The notes beneath the pieces are model-generated. The model was not told the origin of the DNA, ran no database searches, and worked only from the letters and a program-made list of their open reading frames with translations. Made by a program: the position numbers and the translations under genes. 64,000 bases of DNA from Francisella adeliensis (GTDB lineage: Bacteria; Pseudomonadota; Gammaproteobacteria; Francisellales; Francisellaceae): positions 186,001 through 250,000 of the forward strand of contig NZ_CP021781.1 of NCBI RefSeq assembly GCF_003290445.1, read 5' to 3'. Each line of letters starts with the position of its first letter. Position 1 is the first letter of the stretch. Positions 18,514 to 27,917 of the stretch are shown here, in pieces.

Positions 18514-18960
18514 TTAGTGTTTTTTACCATCTTCAGCATTAGCTAAAGAGTCTTGATACATTGCATCAAAGTTTACTGCGGATAAGCATAATTGTGGGAA
18601 GCCACCAGAGTTCACTAAGTCTGAAATAGCCTCACGAGCATAGTGGTAAAGGATATTTGGACAAAAAGCTTGCTTAGCATGTTCAATCTGGCCTTCTTCC
18701 ATATTTGCTACAGTAAATATACCAGCTTGCTTAACCTCTATTTCAAAAGCTACAACCCCGTCATTTTCAACTTTAACCTCTACTGTTAGCTCACTTTCAT
18801 AAGTATTTTCTTCTGGCAAGTTTTGAGCATTTACTTTTAAGTCAGTATGAAGTTGTGGTTTCCATTCTGTGGTCCAAATTTTATCTGAATTTGGCACTGA
18901 AAAAGATAAATCTTTTACATAAACTTTTTGTATCTGGAATTGTGGTTGTTGTTGATCCAT
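18514..18960 (-). CDS. secB: Protein-export chaperone SecB
   Basis: Tetrameric cytosolic chaperone that keeps preproteins unfolded and hands them to SecA. 148 residues. [17 protein letters not shown] and the acidic [17 protein letters not shown] strands fit, and the C-terminal half [20 protein letters not shown] is the strongest signature. The gene lies 27 bases after the rhodanese-domain gene, the E. coli order (yibN-grxC-secB) without grxC. It is followed at once by recA. Confidence 0.96.
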   Translation of the reverse strand: MDQQQPQFQIQKVYVKDLSFSVPNSDKIWTTEWKPQLHTDLKVNAQNLPEENTYESELTVEVKVENDGVVAFEIEVKQAGIFTVANMEEGQIEHAKQAFCPNILYHYAREAISDLVNSGGFPQLCLSAVNFDAMYQDSLANAEDGKKH

Positions 18961-18987
18961 TATTACAATCCTTGTTTGTTTATTGAA

Positions 18988-19410
18988 TTATTTAGAAAGT
19001 GATTTTACTGGGTAGCTTGCTTGTAGCCATGCGCTTAAGCCACCTTTTAATGTATATACTTGCTCAAAACCTTCTTTACGTAATACAAGCATTGATTTTT
19101 CAGGTTGGTTTCCATATATTACTATAGGTTTAGCCTTGTATTTTGCTAGTTTTTTATGTTTTTCACTTAGTTCATTCGCAGTAATATTATGCGCACCAAT
19201 AATATGAGCATTTATAAAAGACTCTTGATCTCTAGTATCTAGATATATACCTTTATTTCTGTTTACAACTAATACAGCATCAGCAACAGAAAGGTTGTAT
19301 TGAGATTTTTTTGTTTGAGTCAATTCAAAGATTATATAAATAGCTAATATTAATATAAATGAAAGGCAAAACAATAAGTTTTGTGATACGAAAGTTCCTA
19401 TATTTTCCAT
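18988..19410 (-). CDS. Membrane-anchored rhodanese-like protein lacking the active-site cysteine
   Basis: 140 residues: an N-terminal transmembrane segment (about 10-30) and a cytosolic rhodanese domain (about 40-132). The CH2-A-like block YLDTRDQESFINAHIIGAHN and the end GGLSAW are typical. The place of the catalytic CxxGxRS loop reads VIYGNQPEKS (about 97-106), with no cysteine; the only cysteine (15) is in the membrane anchor. It therefore should not transfer sulphur by the standard mechanism. The position before secB matches E. coli YibN. A structural or binding role is inferred. Confidence 0.8.
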   Translation of the reverse strand: MENIGTFVSQNLLFCLSFILILAIYIIFELTQTKKSQYNLSVADAVLVVNRNKGIYLDTRDQESFINAHIIGAHNITANELSEKHKKLAKYKAKPIVIYGNQPEKSMLVLRKEGFEQVYTLKGGLSAWLQASYPVKSLSK

Positions 19411-19457
19411 GATTATTTTCTTATTTCTATGATTTTAGTTATGATATCTAAATATAG

Positions 19458-19486
19458 ATTATACATAGCTTTCGATATAAAAAAAA
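19458..19486 (-). promoter_or_regulatory. Possible promoter for the rhodanese-secB-recA-recX unit
   Basis: On the minus strand TATAAT corresponds to 19458-19463, about 50 bases before the rhodanese start codon. The -35 region is only a T-run (19481-19486). This is the sole good -10 I see upstream of the four closely spaced genes. Confidence 0.35.
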
Positions 19487-19544
19487 GAAGCTTTTTGATA
19501 TTAGGATAAAAGGATTTTTTAAAGAAGGGAGATTTGAGTAGAAA

Positions 19545-20084
19545 CTACTTCATTTTAGCAACTATTTCTTTAGTTACATCAATGCTATCTACATTATATA
19601 GGCTCATTTCAGCTGGCAATATAGCATCAAGTTGCTTTTCTTTTGCAACATCAGCAGAAGCTTTAGTTAAAGAAGCTTTAAATGCATCAGCATCATCAGA
19701 AGCCATTTTTTGAACTTGGTTCATAAGGTCTTGGTATTGCTTCATAGCTTTTTCAAGATCAGCCTGAGCTTGAGCTTTATCAGTGTTTTCAGCTTTATCT
19801 GCAGTAGCAGCATCTTTTTGATCACCTTTTGCATCGTCATTAGCAACATCATCTTTCTCTTCAGTATAAGAGTTTACTTTTTGCTGTAATGTAGTGATGT
19901 TCTTTTTAAGCTCATCCATTTGAGGTTTTAGTTTTTTCTCATCAGCAGTTACTTTAGCTTTACCAAGTGGAGAAGTTTCAAATACGTCTTGAACATTTGC
20001 AAAACCGACACCGCCAGCAAAAGCTGAAGTTGCAGATATAAGTAAACCGCCGGCGATAGCTGCACCTAAGATAGTTTTTTTCAT
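19545..20084 (-). CDS. skp: Periplasmic chaperone Skp/OmpH family
   Basis: Secreted chaperone that holds unfolded outer-membrane proteins. Start at ATG 20084 gives MKKTILGAAIAGG with a signal peptide cleaved after AFA (residue 23); AAGGAAAT precedes it, which rules out the longer frame. The mature N-terminus GGVGFANVQDVFETSPLGKAK matches Skp. Then come a long charged coiled-coil region and the closing beta strand. 179 residues. An unusual Asp/Lys/Ala-rich stretch (DDVANDDAKGDQKDAATADK) sits in the tentacle region. The gene is not next to bamA or lpxD as in E. coli. Confidence 0.85.
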   Translation of the reverse strand: MKKTILGAAIAGGLLISATSAFAGGVGFANVQDVFETSPLGKAKVTADEKKLKPQMDELKKNITTLQQKVNSYTEEKDDVANDDAKGDQKDAATADKAENTDKAQAQADLEKAMKQYQDLMNQVQKMASDDADAFKASLTKASADVAKEKQLDAILPAEMSLYNVDSIDVTKEIVAKMK

Positions 20085-20172
20085 ATTTATTTCCTTGTTG
20101 TTTTTGTTTTTAAACACTTGTTAATTATCGATTATAGTCATGGTTTTTAGATGTTTCAATACTAATTGTTAA

Positions 20173-21129
20173 TTATTTCATACTAAAGCCAGTTTCTGAA
20201 AGAGCTTTATAATAAATAGATGAACCTAGTTTTTGAGATAAATCTGTGAAGAAGTCTTGAGGTTCGGTGTAGTCAATAATATCAAGGTCATTATACTTAT
20301 CTCGTTTAAGTTTGTTGACAGAAGAAAAGCCATCTATTAACCCAATTTTTTTTGCCTCTATACCGCTGAAAGGTTCTCCTGAGAAGGTGGTGTTCATTGA
20401 TTTGTTTTTTAGTCTATTACCTCGAGATTTTTCAACAGCTTCAATGAATACTTGGTGAGTTTCATTTAGTAGTTTTTCAAAATCTTTGGTTTGTTCATCG
20501 TTTTTAGGAGCAAAGGGGTCTAGGAAGTTTTTGTTTTTACCCGCAGCATATGTTCTTCTTTCTACACCTAGCTTTTTCATCAGTTCTGTGAAACCAAAAC
20601 TACTGCCAATTACACCTATAGATCCAGTGAGAGACATTTTGTTTGCATAGATTTCTTTTGCTCCAGCTGCGATATAGTAACCACCACTTGCACATATATC
20701 TGTACAGATTGCGTACATAGGTATTTTAGGGTGCTTTTGTTGTAAGTATTTCATATGTTCGTAGATATCATCAGATTGGACAGGTGATCCACCAGGGCTA
20801 TTTATTTCAATGAAGACAGCCTTAGTTTTTTTATTGTTATAAGCATTGTCAAGGCTTTCGTTGATGCGTTCAGCATTAGCTGCTGAGTCACTTGCGATTA
20901 TCCCATCTATTTTTACTAAGGCAATATGTTGTTTTAGATCTTTAGAAGAACTAAATAAGCTAGGAATAAATGCAACAATAATCACGAGCAAAATAAATAC
21001 TCTTATGATGAATCGCCACCGTCTACGACTCCTCATATCGTTTATATGTACTTTTGCAAGTTCTTCTAATGTTTCATTTGATATATTTCTTTCCATTTCC
21101 AGCCTATATTTGTTAATATTCTCAATCAT
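20173..21129 (-). CDS. sppA: Signal peptide peptidase SppA-like serine protease (S49)
   Basis: Membrane-bound protease that degrades cleaved signal peptides. 318 residues, the short single-domain form, unlike the 618-residue duplicated E. coli enzyme. One transmembrane segment lies around residues 40-58. The nucleophile is Ser148 in CASGGYYIAAG, and the general-base lysine is in AAGKNKNF (about 198-200), spaced as in the Bacillus short form. NSPGGSP is the conserved turn. It is oriented like skp downstream of it (gap 88) and divergent from the 2Fe-2S gene. Confidence 0.9.
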   Translation of the reverse strand: MIENINKYRLEMERNISNETLEELAKVHINDMRSRRRWRFIIRVFILLVIIVAFIPSLFSSSKDLKQHIALVKIDGIIASDSAANAERINESLDNAYNNKKTKAVFIEINSPGGSPVQSDDIYEHMKYLQQKHPKIPMYAICTDICASGGYYIAAGAKEIYANKMSLTGSIGVIGSSFGFTELMKKLGVERRTYAAGKNKNFLDPFAPKNDEQTKDFEKLLNETHQVFIEAVEKSRGNRLKNKSMNTTFSGEPFSGIEAKKIGLIDGFSSVNKLKRDKYNDLDIIDYTEPQDFFTDLSQKLGSSIYYKALSETGFSMK

Positions 21130-21182
21130 AATTGTAAGCTATAGTAACTGATAATAGTACTGTTTTGATTGGAGAAAATAAA

Positions 21183-21542
21183 ATGCCTCTTTCATTAGAT
21201 GAAAAAGCAAAAAAACTAGGTCTGAAAAATATTAGTAAGCATATATTTTTATGTTGTGATCAGGAAAGACAAAAGTGCTGTAATGGCGAAGAGTCTTTAA
21301 GATCTTGGGAGTATCTCAAGGCTAGACTTAATGAATTAAATTTAGCTCAGAATGGCCATATATATAGATCGAAAACTTACTGTCTAAGAATTTGTCAAAA
21401 AGGACCTGTGGCAGTTGTTCATCCTGATAATGTTTGGTATCACTCATGTACTCCTGATGTCTTAGAAGAAATCATACAAAAGCATTTGATTGGTGGTGAG
21501 GTGGTTGAGGAGTATGTTTTTGCTGCGAGTGAAGATTTGTAG
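21183..21542 (+). CDS. Thioredoxin-like (2Fe-2S) ferredoxin domain protein
   Basis: 119 residues resembling the thioredoxin-fold 2Fe-2S ferredoxins. Candidate cluster ligands are one of Cys24/25, one of Cys32/33 ([12 protein letters not shown]) and Cys67 and Cys71 ([10 protein letters not shown]), followed by the typical VVHPDNVWY strand. Partner and redox role are unknown. Start at ATG 21183 with GGAG ten bases upstream; the TTG at 21165 is less likely. It sits as a single plus-strand gene between sppA and ctlX. Confidence 0.8.
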   Translation: MPLSLDEKAKKLGLKNISKHIFLCCDQERQKCCNGEESLRSWEYLKARLNELNLAQNGHIYRSKTYCLRICQKGPVAVVHPDNVWYHSCTPDVLEEIIQKHLIGGEVVEEYVFAASEDL

Positions 21543-21572
21543 TATTTAGTATGTTTTTACTGAGGAAGGGTA

Positions 21573-22490
21573 TTATTTAATAATTTCAGAAACCATACAT
21601 CTTGCAGTGCCGCCCCCAACATCTTCGATAGTTTTAACACTACATGCTAGTCTTTCACAATATTGATCTATCATTTGTGTTTGGTTTTCTGTTAAACCCA
21701 TATTTGCTGTCGCTGAGAGTATTAAAAAGCTCCTACCTTGAGCATTTTTTACTTCTAGGTTGTTGCAACATCTTAGGGATATTTGTTTCTTTGAAAGGTC
21801 TATGATAATTTTCCCAGAATCTTGTAGCGCTTTAGCCACAATATCTCTTTCTTTTTCGCATTTAATAGACTCAAGGCATACAAAAATTAGTTTTTCACCG
21901 ATACTTAATATTTGTGTTGTTTGGTATATGGGTTTGTTTTTATGGTCTAAAGCTGTAAATGTTATTAAATCAAAGCCTAATTCATCAGCAACCTTTTGAG
22001 CTAATTCTTTATCGCCACGTCTAGATAATGATAAAAATATCTTCTTATGAGTCTTATCAAAAACCATTGCAGCATTACCTTCTAAATGTCTTGAGAAATC
22101 ACCGCGGAAATCTTTAACTTTATAGTCTAGTCCTAACTTTTCCTTAAGAAGATTTTTGAGTTTTTGGGGTTCAACTTCTGCTCGACGTATTGCAGATAAA
22201 AGAGGGTAAACAAATAGGTAATGTTTGCCATCTATCTTATGAGTTGACAACCAGTCATTTACAAACACAGCATCTGGTGAGTCTGAATCTGACTTCATTA
22301 TAATGATATTTATGTTCCTTGACCGAAGGTAGTTTATCATTTCATAAAACTCATCTTTTGCCATGGCTTGTAGAGTTTGTGAGTTTAAACTTGATTCTTG
22401 CTGAAAAGAGTTATCTTCATAACATTCTTGATTAAAACCAAAATTATTTGGTTCGACCATTAGTACTGTATCTGATACTTGTTCGTGCAT
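21573..22490 (-). CDS. ctlX: Arginine deiminase/amidinotransferase-family hydrolase, CtlX-like
   Basis: 305-residue member of the amidinotransferase fold. The N-terminus TVLMVEPNNFGFNQE, the RHLEGNAAMVFD block carrying acid residues, and GGGTARCMVSE with the catalytic Cys298 near the C-terminus are characteristic. By similarity to CtlX it would act on citrulline or a related ureido/guanidino amino acid. That assignment is from recalled family sequences and the substrate is not proven by sequence. It ends 30 bases from the convergent 2Fe-2S gene. folA lies upstream on the same strand after 88 bases. Confidence 0.75.
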   Translation of the reverse strand: MHEQVSDTVLMVEPNNFGFNQECYEDNSFQQESSLNSQTLQAMAKDEFYEMINYLRSRNINIIIMKSDSDSPDAVFVNDWLSTHKIDGKHYLFVYPLLSAIRRAEVEPQKLKNLLKEKLGLDYKVKDFRGDFSRHLEGNAAMVFDKTHKKIFLSLSRRGDKELAQKVADELGFDLITFTALDHKNKPIYQTTQILSIGEKLIFVCLESIKCEKERDIVAKALQDSGKIIIDLSKKQISLRCCNNLEVKNAQGRSFLILSATANMGLTENQTQMIDQYCERLACSVKTIEDVGGGTARCMVSEIIK

Positions 22491-22578
22491 ATTACAGAAA
22501 ACCTTACGGTAATGAATATTAACTATACGATATATAAATTGAAAAATCTATTAAATAGCTTTTAAGTTGTAAGAAAAA

Positions 22579-23070
22579 TCAAGCTTTTTCAAAAACACTG
22601 AAGTCAAATTCAAATTCATTTTTGCTGTCTTGAGCAAAGTTTTTATGAGCTATTCGTTTGTATTTTTGTTCGTTCCATTTAGGGAAAAAAGCATCTAAGT
22701 TTGTTAGTTCGGCGTTTACTTTTGTTATATATAATCTATCGGCATGCGGTAAAAACTCACTATAAATTTGAGCACCACCAATTATAAATATTTCGTAGTG
22801 AGGTTTTGATTTTGCAAAGTTTAGTATTTCTTGCACACTATTTATAATTAAGCACTTTTCTTGCGTGTATTCTTTGTCCCTAGTTAGGATTATGTTTTTG
22901 CGATTAGGTAAGGGGCGGCCGATTGATTCAAAAGTTTTTCTGCCCATTACTATATAATTATGTTCTGTTATTTTTTTGAAATTTTTTAAATCTTCTGATA
23001 GCTTCCAAGCAAGAGTGTTTTCTCTGCCTATGCCAAAATTTTTATCGTAAGCGACTATTAAAGAGATCAT
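22579..23070 (-). CDS. folA: Dihydrofolate reductase
   Basis: NADPH-dependent reduction of dihydrofolate to tetrahydrofolate; the trimethoprim target. 163 residues starting MISLIVAYDKNFGIG. The Met20-type loop ENTLAWKLSEDLKNFK carries the active-site acid (Glu/Asp position), VMGRKTFESIGRPLPNR binds the cofactor, and IIGGAQIY is the conserved Gly-Gly motif. It is divergent from rpsB with a 260 bp gap. Confidence 0.96.
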   Translation of the reverse strand: MISLIVAYDKNFGIGRENTLAWKLSEDLKNFKKITEHNYIVMGRKTFESIGRPLPNRKNIILTRDKEYTQEKCLIINSVQEILNFAKSKPHYEIFIIGGAQIYSEFLPHADRLYITKVNAELTNLDAFFPKWNEQKYKRIAHKNFAQDSKNEFEFDFSVFEKA

Positions 23071-23176
23071 GATTTTATGGGTAAGGATTTTTTTATTATT
23101 GTAACATTTTATATATTAATTTCGTCCAATAATTAAGAGATATTGTTAATATTTGTTTTTTGTACGAGTTTAAGTG

Positions 23177-23330
23177 TGATAGAATATGCGGGCTTAAGTT
23201 TTAAAACTGAGTAATTGTTTAATTAAAAAATCATGTATCTTAAAATTTAAAAATATGATTTCAAAGGGTGTCTATAGTGGATATTTGAAGTCATAAAGGT
23301 ACTAGATATAACCCAAATAAGGAAAATAAA
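23177..23330 (+). promoter_or_regulatory. rpsB promoter and leader
   Basis: An extended -10 TGATAGAAT lies at 23177-23185, followed by a GC-rich start region (ATGCGGGC), as seen at ribosomal-protein promoters. The -35 is weak. Transcription from there gives a leader of about 135 bases before rpsB. S2 represses its own mRNA through the leader in other proteobacteria; a matching structure here is likely but not verified. The rest of 23071-23176 is AT-rich with no feature. Confidence 0.45.
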
Positions 23331-24059
23331 ATGTCTTTAATGAAAGAAATGTTAGAAGCTGGTGTTCACTTTGGTCACAAAAAAGCTTTCTGGAATCCTC
23401 AAATGAATGAATTCATCTTTGGTATTAACCATGGTGTTCATATTATCAATCTTGAGAAATCAGTTCCATTATTCCAAGATGCAGTAAACTTTGTTGGTAA
23501 AACTGTAGCTAATGGCGGTAAAGTTATGTTTGTTGGCACAAAGCGTCAAGCTCAAAACATTATCGAAGAGCAAGCTACTAGATGTGGTATGCCGTTTGTA
23601 AGCCACAGATGGTTAGGTGGAATGCTTACTAACTACAAAACAGTTAAGCAATCTATCAAAAGATTAGCGCAGTTAGAGAAAATGAGAGACGATGGTACTT
23701 TTGAATCTTTAACTAAAAAAGAAATGCTACAAAACATGAGAACTATCGAGAAGCTTGAAAAAGTTCTTGGTGGTATTAAAGAAATGGGTGGTATTCCTGA
23801 TGCAATCGTTGTTATTGATAGTAATAAAGAGCACATCGCTATTCAAGAAGCTCAAAAATTAGGTATTAAAGTAGTGTCTGTTGTAGATACTAACTCAAAC
23901 CCTGAAGGTATTGACTATATTATTCCTGGTAATGATGATGCTGTTAAAGCAATCACATTCTATATGAATAAGTTTGCTGACGCTATTATTGATGCTCAAG
24001 GTTTAGATAGAGCAGTAGTAGCTAAAGGTGAAGAAGTACAAGAACAACAAGCTAACTAA
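23331..24059 (+). CDS. rpsB: 30S ribosomal protein S2
   Basis: Small-subunit protein that joins late in 30S assembly, with S1. 242 residues with [20 protein letters not shown] at the start and [20 protein letters not shown] in the body, co-linear with E. coli S2. TAAGGAAAA is the ribosome site. First gene of a long translation and envelope operon; tsf follows after 17 bases. Confidence 0.99.
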   Translation: MSLMKEMLEAGVHFGHKKAFWNPQMNEFIFGINHGVHIINLEKSVPLFQDAVNFVGKTVANGGKVMFVGTKRQAQNIIEEQATRCGMPFVSHRWLGGMLTNYKTVKQSIKRLAQLEKMRDDGTFESLTKKEMLQNMRTIEKLEKVLGGIKEMGGIPDAIVVIDSNKEHIAIQEAQKLGIKVVSVVDTNSNPEGIDYIIPGNDDAVKAITFYMNKFADAIIDAQGLDRAVVAKGEEVQEQQAN

Positions 24060-24076
24060 ATAGGATTTATAAAACA

Positions 24077-24943
24077 ATGTCTAATATTTCTGCTAAATTA
24101 GTAAAAGAACTTAGAGAAAGAACTGGTGCTGGCATGATGGAGTGTAAAAAAGCTCTAGTTGCTACTGAAGGTGATATTGAAAAAGCTGCTGAAGAGATGA
24201 GAATTTCTGGACAAGCAAAAGCTGATAAGAAAGCGTCTCGTGTTGCTGCTGAAGGTGTAGTTGAAGCTTATGCTGCTGATGGCAGAGCTGTTTTGATTGA
24301 GATCAACTCAGAGACTGACTTTGTAGCTCGTGATGATAGCTTTAAAGCATTTGCTACTGCTGCTGTAAAAGCTGCACATGCTGCTAATGCTAAAACTATA
24401 GAAGCGGTTCTAGAAGCTGATATGGGTGGCGAAACTGTTGAGCAAGCTAGAAAAAATCTAGTTGCTAAAATAGGTGAAAACATTCAGGTTCGTAGAATGA
24501 AAGCTGTAGAAGCTGAAACTTTAGGAGCTTATGTTCATGGTGGTAAAATCGGTGTTGTTGCTGCATTAGAAGGCGGTAGTGAAGATCTTGCTAAAGATAT
24601 CGCTATGCATGTTGCTGCAGTAAACCCTATGGTTGTATCTGGTGAAGATGTTCCTGCAGATGTAGTGGCTAAAGAAAAAGAAATTTTCACAGCTCAAGCA
24701 AAAGAAAGTGGTAAGCCTGCTGAAATCATCGAAAAAATGATTGGTGGTAGAATCCGTAAGTTCTTGGATGAAGTTGCACTTTTAGGTCAAGCTTTCGTTA
24801 AAGATCCAAATGTAAAGGTTGAACAACTTGTTAAGCAAAATAATGCTAAAGTTGTAAGCTTTATCCGTCTGGATGTTGGTGAAGGTATTGAGAAAAAAGA
24901 AGAAGACTTTGCTGCTGAGGTAATGAACCAAATTAAAGGTTAA
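24077..24943 (+). CDS. tsf: Elongation factor Ts
   Basis: Guanine-nucleotide exchange factor for EF-Tu. 288 residues. The N-terminal UBA-like domain contains [19 protein letters not shown], and the core has [14 protein letters not shown], both diagnostic. The Ala-rich coding region makes several spurious antisense frames. Its stop is three bases before the pyrH ATG. Confidence 0.99.
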   Translation: MSNISAKLVKELRERTGAGMMECKKALVATEGDIEKAAEEMRISGQAKADKKASRVAAEGVVEAYAADGRAVLIEINSETDFVARDDSFKAFATAAVKAAHAANAKTIEAVLEADMGGETVEQARKNLVAKIGENIQVRRMKAVEAETLGAYVHGGKIGVVAALEGGSEDLAKDIAMHVAAVNPMVVSGEDVPADVVAKEKEIFTAQAKESGKPAEIIEKMIGGRIRKFLDEVALLGQAFVKDPNVKVEQLVKQNNAKVVSFIRLDVGEGIEKKEEDFAAEVMNQIKG

Positions 24944-24946
24944 TAT

Positions 24947-25696
24947 ATGTCTAGCGATACGCAAGATCTATCTAAAAATGCTCCCAAGCTTAAAAGAATT
25001 CTTATTAAGCTTAGTGGAGAATCACTTTCTGCAGATCAAAGCTTTGGAATAAGCGTTGATTCTGCAAAACCTATCCTTAAACAAATCAAAACTCTTGTGG
25101 GTTCAGGAATTGAGGTTGCTATAGTTATTGGTGGTGGAAATATTCTGCGAGGAGGTAGGGCTGATTTTGGTGACAAAATACGCCGAGCTACAGCTGACTC
25201 AATGGGTATGATTGCTACTATGATAAATGCTCTTGCTTTACGCGATATGTTGATAAGCGAGGGTGTTGATACCGAGATTTTTTCAGCAAAAGGAGTTGAT
25301 GGTTTGATAAAATCAGCCTCAGCTCATGAGTTTAATCAAGTTATGGCTTGTGGTAAGGTTGTAGTTTTTGCTGGTGGCACAGGTAACCCCTACGTTACTA
25401 CAGATACTACAGCAAGCTTGCGTGCTATAGAGATTGGTGCAGATGCATTGCTAAAAGCAACTACAGTTGATGGTGTGTATGATAGGGATCCTAATAAGCA
25501 CTCTGATGCTAAGCGCTACGAGTCAATAAGTTTTGATGAGATTGTTGCAAAAGAGTTAAGCGTGATGGATTTGGGAGCATTTACACAATGTAGAGATTTT
25601 AATCTACCAATATATGTGTTTGATATGTCTCAACCTGATGCTTTACTTGATGCGGTAACTACCTCTAAGTATGGTACCTGGGTTGGTTTAGGTTAA
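24947..25696 (+). CDS. pyrH: UMP kinase
   Basis: Phosphorylates UMP to UDP; hexameric amino-acid-kinase-fold enzyme. 249 residues with [12 protein letters not shown] (phosphate loop), [29 protein letters not shown] and [12 protein letters not shown]. These are the conserved UMP-kinase blocks. It lies three bases after tsf and 22 before frr in the conserved bacterial order. Confidence 0.98.
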   Translation: MSSDTQDLSKNAPKLKRILIKLSGESLSADQSFGISVDSAKPILKQIKTLVGSGIEVAIVIGGGNILRGGRADFGDKIRRATADSMGMIATMINALALRDMLISEGVDTEIFSAKGVDGLIKSASAHEFNQVMACGKVVVFAGGTGNPYVTTDTTASLRAIEIGADALLKATTVDGVYDRDPNKHSDAKRYESISFDEIVAKELSVMDLGAFTQCRDFNLPIYVFDMSQPDALLDAVTTSKYGTWVGLG

Positions 25697-25718
25697 ATTT
25701 TAAAAGGAAATTTTTAAT

Positions 25719-26276
25719 ATGATTAACGAAATTCTTCAAGATGCTGAAGTTCGTATGAATAAGTCTTTGGATGTTTTGGCTGATGATTTGGCTAAAATTA
25801 GAACAGGTCGAGCACATCCGGATATTTTAGCTCATGTGACTATAGATTATTATGGCACTCCAACTTCGATTACTCAGGTTGCTAATGTTAATGTTTTAGA
25901 TGCTAGAACTTTAGGTATTACCCCGTGGGAAAAAGGGTTGTCTGGTCAAATAGAGAAGGCTATTATTACTTCTGATTTGGGTTTAAACCCTACAAACTTA
26001 GGAGATAGTTTGCGAGTACCTATGCCTGCGTTAAATGAAGAGCGTAGAAAAGAGCTTGTGAAACTTGTTAAGTCTGAGACTGAAAGTGGTAGAATTTCTA
26101 TTCGTAATATTCGTCGTGATGCTAACGGGGATATCAAAGATCTTCTTAAAGAAAAAGAAATCAATGAAGATGAAGCAAAAAGAGCAGAAGCTGGTATTCA
26201 AAAAATTACAGATAAAATGATTGCTCAAGCAGATTCTCTGGCTGCTAAAAAAGAGCAGGATTTAATGGCTGTTTAG
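25719..26276 (+). CDS. frr: Ribosome recycling factor
   Basis: Splits post-termination ribosomes with EF-G. 185 residues: a three-helix bundle with [12 protein letters not shown] at the start, PLNQ-like [11 protein letters not shown], and the C-terminal [28 protein letters not shown] precedes the ATG. In E. coli dxr follows frr; here the next gene is uppS, after 78 AT-rich bases. Confidence 0.98.
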   Translation: MINEILQDAEVRMNKSLDVLADDLAKIRTGRAHPDILAHVTIDYYGTPTSITQVANVNVLDARTLGITPWEKGLSGQIEKAIITSDLGLNPTNLGDSLRVPMPALNEERRKELVKLVKSETESGRISIRNIRRDANGDIKDLLKEKEINEDEAKRAEAGIQKITDKMIAQADSLAAKKEQDLMAV

Positions 26277-26354
26277 TCTTTATCTATAATAACTCTTGTA
26301 TTTCTTATTATCTTTTTTTATCATTTATATAGTCTAATTTTACTGTAGTTATAA

Positions 26355-27077
26355 ATGTCCAAAGCTGAGGAAAACTCACTCAAGCATATTGCTATCATTA
26401 TGGATGGTAATGGTCGTTGGGCAAAATCACGGTTTAAACCTCGAATATTTGGTCATAGAAAGGCTGTCAAAAGTGTTGATGCTGTTATTGAATATTGTGC
26501 GGAAAACGCCATAGAGGTGCTTACACTTTTTGCTTTTGGGAGAGATAATTGGTCACGACCTCAGGATGAGGTTGATGATCTAATGAAGCTTTTTTGTAAA
26601 ACTCTTGAAGAAAAGAGCCCTAAACTTCATCAAAATAATATAAAGTTAAATGTGATTGGAGATAAGAGTCGCTTATCGCAAGAGCTATTGAAAGAAATTG
26701 ATGAGTCAGAAGAGCTTACAAGAAATAATAGTGGTTTAAATCTGCGACTAGCTGTTGACTATGCTGGTAGATGGGATATTTTGCAAGCTATACAAAAAAT
26801 GGTCGAAGATGGAGTTGTGTGTAAGGAAAATGCTAGTTTATTAACAAATTCAAAGCTTGAAAGCTATTTGCTAGCTGGAGAAGTACCGGTTGATTTGCTT
26901 ATTAGGACAAGTGGAGAAGTTAGGTTGAGTGACTTTATGCTTTGGCAAGTTGCTTATGCTGAAATGTATTTTACAGATGTGATGTGGCCTGATTTTGATA
27001 AAGAAGAAATGAAAAAAGCTACAGATTGTTTTTATGGTAGACAACGCCGTTTTGGTCGTAGTGGTGAACAAATTTAA
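26355..27077 (+). CDS. uppS: Undecaprenyl diphosphate synthase
   Basis: cis-prenyltransferase making the C55 lipid carrier for peptidoglycan and O-antigen. 240 residues. The diphosphate-binding IIMDGNGRWAKSR carries the catalytic Asp and Arg. FGHRKAVKSV follows. The C-terminal RTSGEVRLSDFMLWQ is the substrate motif (usual form RTSGEQRLSNF). cdsA follows after 16 bases. Confidence 0.97.
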   Translation: MSKAEENSLKHIAIIMDGNGRWAKSRFKPRIFGHRKAVKSVDAVIEYCAENAIEVLTLFAFGRDNWSRPQDEVDDLMKLFCKTLEEKSPKLHQNNIKLNVIGDKSRLSQELLKEIDESEELTRNNSGLNLRLAVDYAGRWDILQAIQKMVEDGVVCKENASLLTNSKLESYLLAGEVPVDLLIRTSGEVRLSDFMLWQVAYAEMYFTDVMWPDFDKEEMKKATDCFYGRQRRFGRSGEQI

Positions 27078-27093
27078 AAAATAAGAGGATTTT

Positions 27094-27888
27094 ATGGGAC
27101 AAAGAATATTAACTGGGGTAGTTCTTGCGGCTATTATCTTTGCTTTTTTATTGTATGCTACAGATTATTTATTTGGGGTTGGTGTTTTTTTACTGGCTAT
27201 ATTGGCAGCAATAGAATGGTTAAAGTTTGCAAATACTTCTGAGGATAAAATAACAAGAAATCTGGTTATTTTTGGGGTTGCGACATTTGTTGTTTCAGGA
27301 TTTTTTGAGTATGTTGTGTATGTGTTTCCAGTTTTTTGGTTATATGCAATCTTTAAGCTATCTCAATATGAAAGGAATAAAATAAGTACATTAGATCGTT
27401 CACAAATTCTTGTTATGGGTCTTTTTGCTATAGCACCCTTTTGTGCATCATTATATGTTTTGCATAGTAATGGAGTTGCTTGGATATTTATGTTTATCCT
27501 TGTTGTTGCAGCAGCAGATAGCGGTGCTTATTTTACAGGCAAGGCTATTGGCAAGAGAAAGATGTTGCCACGCTTAAGTCCAAATAAAACTATTGAAGGT
27601 TTGTTGGGCGGGTTGATTTGCTCTGTGCTTGTGTCAGTAGTTTTCTTGTTTTATATGGAGTTAACAGTTACGCAATATATAGCGATGATGATGATAAGTG
27701 CTTTAGTGGCAGTACTGTCTGTTATTGGTGATGTCTTTGAAAGTATGATGAAGAGAATTGCTGGTGTCAAAGATAGTGGTAATTTATTGCCTGGGCATGG
27801 CGGTGTACTTGATAGGCTTGATGGTTATATGCCGGCATTACCAATTTTTGTATTGCTTGGTTATTTATGTGGCGTGTTTGTGATATAG
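27094..27888 (+). CDS. cdsA: Phosphatidate cytidylyltransferase
   Basis: Integral-membrane enzyme making CDP-diacylglycerol from phosphatidate and CTP. 264 residues with about seven hydrophobic segments. The family signature runs RIAGVKDSGNLLPGHGG then VLDRLDGYMPALP; the residue after DRxD, often Ser, is Gly here. GKRKMLPRLSPNKTIEGLLGG is the cytosolic loop. It feeds pgsA, three genes downstream in the same run. Confidence 0.95.
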   Translation: MGQRILTGVVLAAIIFAFLLYATDYLFGVGVFLLAILAAIEWLKFANTSEDKITRNLVIFGVATFVVSGFFEYVVYVFPVFWLYAIFKLSQYERNKISTLDRSQILVMGLFAIAPFCASLYVLHSNGVAWIFMFILVVAAADSGAYFTGKAIGKRKMLPRLSPNKTIEGLLGGLICSVLVSVVFLFYMELTVTQYIAMMMISALVAVLSVIGDVFESMMKRIAGVKDSGNLLPGHGGVLDRLDGYMPALPIFVLLGYLCGVFVI

Positions 27889-27917
27889 TGTACACAGTTA
27901 TTTTGTAGGATTTGATT

